A stretch of DNA of 64,000 nucleotides from Aporrectodea caliginosa (lineage: Eukaryota; Annelida; Clitellata; Crassiclitellata; Lumbricidae). Shown piece after piece: positions 59,891 to 64,000 of the stretch. The position numbers and the translations under genes are program-made. Under the pieces are notes generated by a model. The model did not search any database and had not been told where the DNA came from. It saw nothing but the letters and a program-made list of their open reading frames with translations. The DNA lies in assembly GCA_020284085.1 (NCBI GenBank), contig JACEVL010000143.1, positions 1,553,246-1,617,245 on the forward strand, read 5' to 3'. Each line of letters begins with the position of its first letter. Positions within the stretch are counted from its first letter, which is position 1.

Positions 59891-60778
59891 TCTGCCAACA
59901 ACTGCAAATACTAGCGTGGCCAGACAGCTCAGAGACACAAGTTGTCTGGTAACAAAGATCAATAACTGTGGCTCAAAACCAGACAGCAGTGCAGTCTTCT
60001 ATCGCAACAAGACCTGCGTCAGGCTTTAATACAGCAAACAACTTCACAATCTTTAGTCTGTTTGCTTTACCATCATTTATCACCAGAAAACCTGTCTTTA
60101 AGCCTATACTTGTGATGCCGTAGTGTTTACTGTTAGCATCGAGTTTCTTCTAACAAGCAGTTTCATACCTTCCGAATGCACACAAGTTTTGGCAAAACGT
60201 TTGACTCTGTGGAATCATGTCAAGACAATGTCAAGACCATAATTATGCAAATCAACTCATTTTAAATCAGTATATTCTTTCTTACTTAGTTACACACCTG
60301 GGATATTAGTAGACTCAGATCTACAATATCTTAAATTCAGTTTGTGAAAAAGAAAGTAACACAATTCAATTCATGGAATGGCTGCACAATTTCTTCAGAT
60401 AAAATTTCCACACATCGAAAGTAAACAGAGGAATAGCTACACTACTCTGCAATTCTAGGCACTTAAAGTCGAGATGCAAAATTCTGAAGTGCATAAGACA
60501 CACCATGAAAACAGCACACAACTTTAGAGGCTAGTTACATCTATCAAATCGATCTTCACAGTTTATGAATGCATGACAAGAACTATCTACAATACAACGA
60601 TATCTAGAAACAAATGTAAAATCTTCTACAGCCATATAATTATAATAATAAGTTTTGAGCCACGGCTGTGATTGTGGAGAACTGTAAAACAAAAAATTGT
60701 GAGATATGTGAGCAGTCTAACAAACAGGATTAGTTTTCTGGTGGAAATAAGTTATTTTTTGGCAAAGAAACAATTTTT

Positions 60779-63700
60779 TTACATCCAAGGTTCCCATCCA
60801 ATCCAGAACCTTCCAAGGATGTTTGGATCTGTGGCAAGGTCGATGAGGCAGGCCACTTGCTGTTCCACGCTGAGGTAATACTCAGGGCAGCTGGCACGTG
60901 CATTCCTTGATGCTTCACCCATCAGCACAACTTCCAGGTCTTTAAAATATGGCATCTTTCCATGCCCTAACCGCAGTTCAGATCTGAAAGGAAAACCGAC
61001 CAATCACAGCCAAGCACAACAAAGTAATTTTAATAGGCCATTTAATTGAGGCCAGCAAAGGCAGTACTTTAAAACCGCTTAACAACGAGTGTGTACTAAG
61101 TGACTGGGAAACCAATGCAAGTCGTTGTTTAAGGATCAACAAGGTATTAAAAGGTCATATCTTAAGTGTCTAGATAGGTTATTCGTGTGTTCGTGGGCCC
61201 GCCATGGGTGACTCTTTCAGCTTACTGTGCATTGCTTAGCTAACTGATGTAATATATTCGTTTGTAATGACATTTAACATCATATATAGGCTAGTGCAGA
61301 GAGCATCTCTGAGTAGATATCTTGAAGGGGTGCTGTATAAATGTTCAGTTACATTATTTAGTGCCTTTGAAGCCCCTCCCAATGGCAGCACCTTTTGGAG
61401 GTGCTATAAAGGTGCTATACAAGTGATATTTTACATTGTTTGATTTCTTTCATAATACATACAATACATTACAACAAACTAACTAACTAGCAAGCAAATA
61501 ATAAAACACTGTTAGACAAAGTCTATAAATCAGTATTACCAGTATATCTACTGAAAAAGAAATAAAAACTACTTTTTGATTATGAACTGAATTTTAACAA
61601 CAACATGACGTCCCCGTCCATTATTAACAGAGATACAAATCTGTAAATGTGTAAGAAAGCCATTCATGCTACTGGCGTTACATACCTCATGATATGTGCA
61701 CAGTTGTCACCATGAAGTTTCCTCCTTGCCACTTCTATTTTCTGTTTAGGATACCACAATTCATCAACCTCGAGTTCTACAGAAACAAGAAACTCCACAT
61801 CATAGGCACAACCTGGCACGTCCCCGTTTGTGATGATCTGATTTTTTGTTTTAACCCTATGCTATTTCAAATCAAATCATTTTATTTGGTGACCAACCAA
61901 GAACAGTAGCACTCAATCAATGCGAAAATGGAGTCACACAGGGGACCCTAAAAGGGTCTTATGGCCCTGCTAAGTAGGGCCCTCAAAGTTTGCAGTACAG
62001 TCTCATGAGGAAAGCAAATGTATTTAACTGGTCTAAAACTAAACTTATTAAAGAACAAAAAGAATCTTAAGTAATGACTCACTAGAAGAAATCAGATTAA
62101 CAGTCAGCCCCTTTAATATCTATGACACAATTTAGGCTCACTTTTAATCTCATTTTTAAAGATGTTAGCAACTTATGTTATGTGGTTATTGTTACATGAC
62201 TCTCTTGACAACTTAATGGCGAATTTTTGACACTTAATTACAAAGTAAGCATGACACTTCATGCTTGGCTGTCGTGATAGTGGGATATTGAAGACAACTG
62301 AGAAAAGACAAGATTAACATTTGTGCAAACAAGAGTGAGAGCTCTCACTAGAAGAAGAGCAAACCCTTTAAGCTAGTTCTGACAGCCAGCCCTACGTATG
62401 AAGTGCTAGCGACTGCATTTTCTTGGCCTTGGCAATGAGGGTGGGTGGGCACTTTGTCTTCTCCATAGCTGCTTGATAGTCCCATTGCCAATGTAAAGGT
62501 CAAGCATTCTCATTTTATAGCCAAGTTTGCTGAGGTGCTAATAGAATATAAATCTTTACATTAATTTTATCACTCTGTCTTGACATGGATTTGAACTACT
62601 GACCAGACGGTTGAGCGTCCTGCAAGAAGCCACTAGACCACTGAGACTAATACAATGAAATACTAACATGAAACCTGCAAACAGATTAAGTTCTTACTTA
62701 TTATTTCATCCCCTGTCATCTGTTTCTTCTGTCGTTCTGCATTTTGCTGAAACATCAACAAGAAAGAACACTGCAGGCAAAGAAAAGTATGGTGATGTTT
62801 CATTTCTTTCATAATATTTATGTCATACTAGACCAGAAAGGTAAAGTCCATGGATTGTTAGGGATTTTGGCTAAAGCACTGAAATAAAAGCAGGAGTTCA
62901 GCAATGATTGTCGATTGTACATAGTACGTTGAAATCATTGACAAAGACAGGATCTCTCTAAAAGCAAAAGTTTAATACTGTTCTCACAGAGCAGAGCCAT
63001 CACACGTTGTCAAATGGTTTCTGTATTCACACCTTGACATGTGTTGAATGCTCCATTATTCATTCATTCAGAGGTCATAAAGCTGGCTAATAAGCCAAGA
63101 AATTATTTCACTTAGAAAGGCAGAATCCGGCTCATGGGGTTTTGGCTATAAGAACTTGATTGATAACGCCGCAGTATGCAGTGCACATGATTTATCAATT
63201 GTACATAGTACGTTAGCAAAGCCATTGACAAGTGAAAGGATGCATCTCTAAAATCAAAAGTTTAATACTGCTCTCACTGCATATACCCATACCAAAATCC
63301 CAATACATACAGCAGTTCATAAATATATGTTATAGTCAAACTAGAAGTTGTATGCACAATGAAAACATGGTATTAATGCTAAATTATTGCAGTAAAACTA
63401 GAAGCTGGATGAGAAATCAAAATATTTATAGTAGAAGTAGAAGTTGGATGAGGGATGGAAATATGTTATAGTAGAAGTAAAAGTTGATGAGCGATAGCAA
63501 AACATGGCTAAAATATGTTTCAAATAATTTTACATATGCTTACCATAGCCATTTGGGTACCTGCTGCCTTCACATGAAATAGTGGCAACATTAAAAGAGT
63601 TAAGAAACAGAAATCAAATAATGATTTTCTTCTTTGGCCCTGACAAAACGAATTTAAAAAATACAAAATAACTGAAGCCTGTACCTTCCAGTCAAGGGAT

Positions 63701-63873
63701 GGTTCCTTAATGAAGACATCCATGGTGCTGAGAAGGATGTCTGCATGTTCCCTGAGTGCCTTCAGGGTGTGAATCATGATACCCTCCATCAGTCCCTTAT
63801 CCTTCATCGGCTGCATCAGGTTAAGGATCTGCCGTGTCAGACGGAATGGAACCAACTCAGGAACCGGAAGGAA
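60779..63873 (-). CDS. PRKDC: DNA-dependent protein kinase catalytic subunit (PRKDC), C-terminal part
   Basis: DNA-PKcs is the giant nuclear PI3K-like kinase of non-homologous end joining. Only the last four exons are in the window: 63873-63685, 62746-62698, 61776-61686, 60983-60779 (177 aa); the gene continues right. The first visible exon reads [15 protein letters not shown] and [13 protein letters not shown], the kinase C-lobe just after the activation loop. The next two give [16 protein letters not shown] and [20 protein letters not shown]. The last gives the FATC domain, [20 protein letters not shown] through to the terminal GWEPWM. That exact type of ending separates DNA-PKcs from ATM, ATR and mTOR. 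Phases agree at each join. Confidence 0.95.
61083..61135. mobile_element. Decayed TTAA hairpin MITE
   Basis: AACAACGAGTGTGTACTAAG and GTGACTGGGAAACCAATGCA, then GTCGTTGTTTAAGGA, match the family at 5619/21864/33717. The TTAA borders are degraded. It is in the last PRKDC intron. Confidence 0.55.
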
Positions 63874-63973
63874 CTATGCATGACAAAAAATCAACATCTG
63901 AATTAACAATGTCCACCTTAACGATGCTGGCTGGTTGCTTCGTTGATCTAATTAATTCTGCAGGCTGGATTAA

Positions 63974-64000
63974 CCCTTTAATGACGAGTGTGTACTAAAA
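63974..64000. mobile_element. TTAA hairpin MITE cut by the window edge
   Basis: TTAA (63970-63973) is followed by CCCTTTAATGACGAGTGTGT, the left half of the same small family. Confidence 0.6.

Larger units (their letters stand above)
54416..60778. other. Region between the RFX6 start and the PRKDC stop
   Basis: No confident gene was found. It should hold the RFX6 promoter/5' UTR on one side and the PRKDC 3' UTR on the other. It includes the second TTAA element (55011-55977), a hAT MITE (56189-56326) and a CpG-rich block (59130-59890). A minus-strand frame at 58461-58643 and a plus-strand frame at 57156-57401 have no recognised homology. Confidence 0.5.

Overview
This is a 64 kb piece of an intron-rich, AT-rich animal nuclear genome. 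All five recognisable genes are conserved metazoan genes split by GT-AG introns. Five features suggest an invertebrate, possibly a non-vertebrate deuterostome: protein divergence from vertebrate orthologues, introns mostly of 0.3-3 kb, abundant small hAT-like and TTAA-type elements, tRNA-derived SINEs and decayed L2/CR1-like LINE ends. The species cannot be fixed from the sequence alone.

Layout. (1) 630-11036, + strand: a complete LAMMER/CDC-like kinase gene (CLK), 13 coding exons, about 476 aa. (2) 15081-17327, - strand: a complete FAIM gene, 4 exons, 180 aa, convergent with CLK. (3) 19373-34206, + strand: a complete gene for 26S proteasome subunit PSMD2/Rpn1, 22 exons, 903 aa. (4) 36787-54415, - strand: a complete RFX6-type transcription factor gene, 18 exons, about 865 aa, tail-to-tail with PSMD2. 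(5) 60779-63873, - strand: the last four exons of PRKDC (DNA-PKcs), ending in the FATC domain; the gene continues past the right edge. The exon models were assembled by eye. Every join keeps frame, uses GT-AG borders and continues the homology.

The genes are functionally unrelated (splicing kinase, apoptosis inhibitor, proteasome base, endocrine transcription factor, DNA repair kinase), so this is a neighbourhood and not a pathway.

The most unusual part is the PSMD2/RFX6 tail-to-tail junction (about 33970-37450). The shared 3' region is tandemly duplicated. This leaves two splice-competent PSMD2 terminal exons, one ending like the known family C-terminus and one reading on for 13 residues, with a 43-bp GC-rich minisatellite at the junction. 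The RFX6 last exon is present only in the second copy. Other notable items are a roughly 2.4 kb, 27-bp polypurine/polypyrimidine minisatellite inside an RFX6 intron, several MITEs with intact target-site duplications, a family of about 63-bp TTAA hairpin elements, a stop-free in-frame CLK intron inside the kinase domain, and a CpG-rich stretch near 59.1-59.9 kb that may be the 5' end of an unidentified gene.
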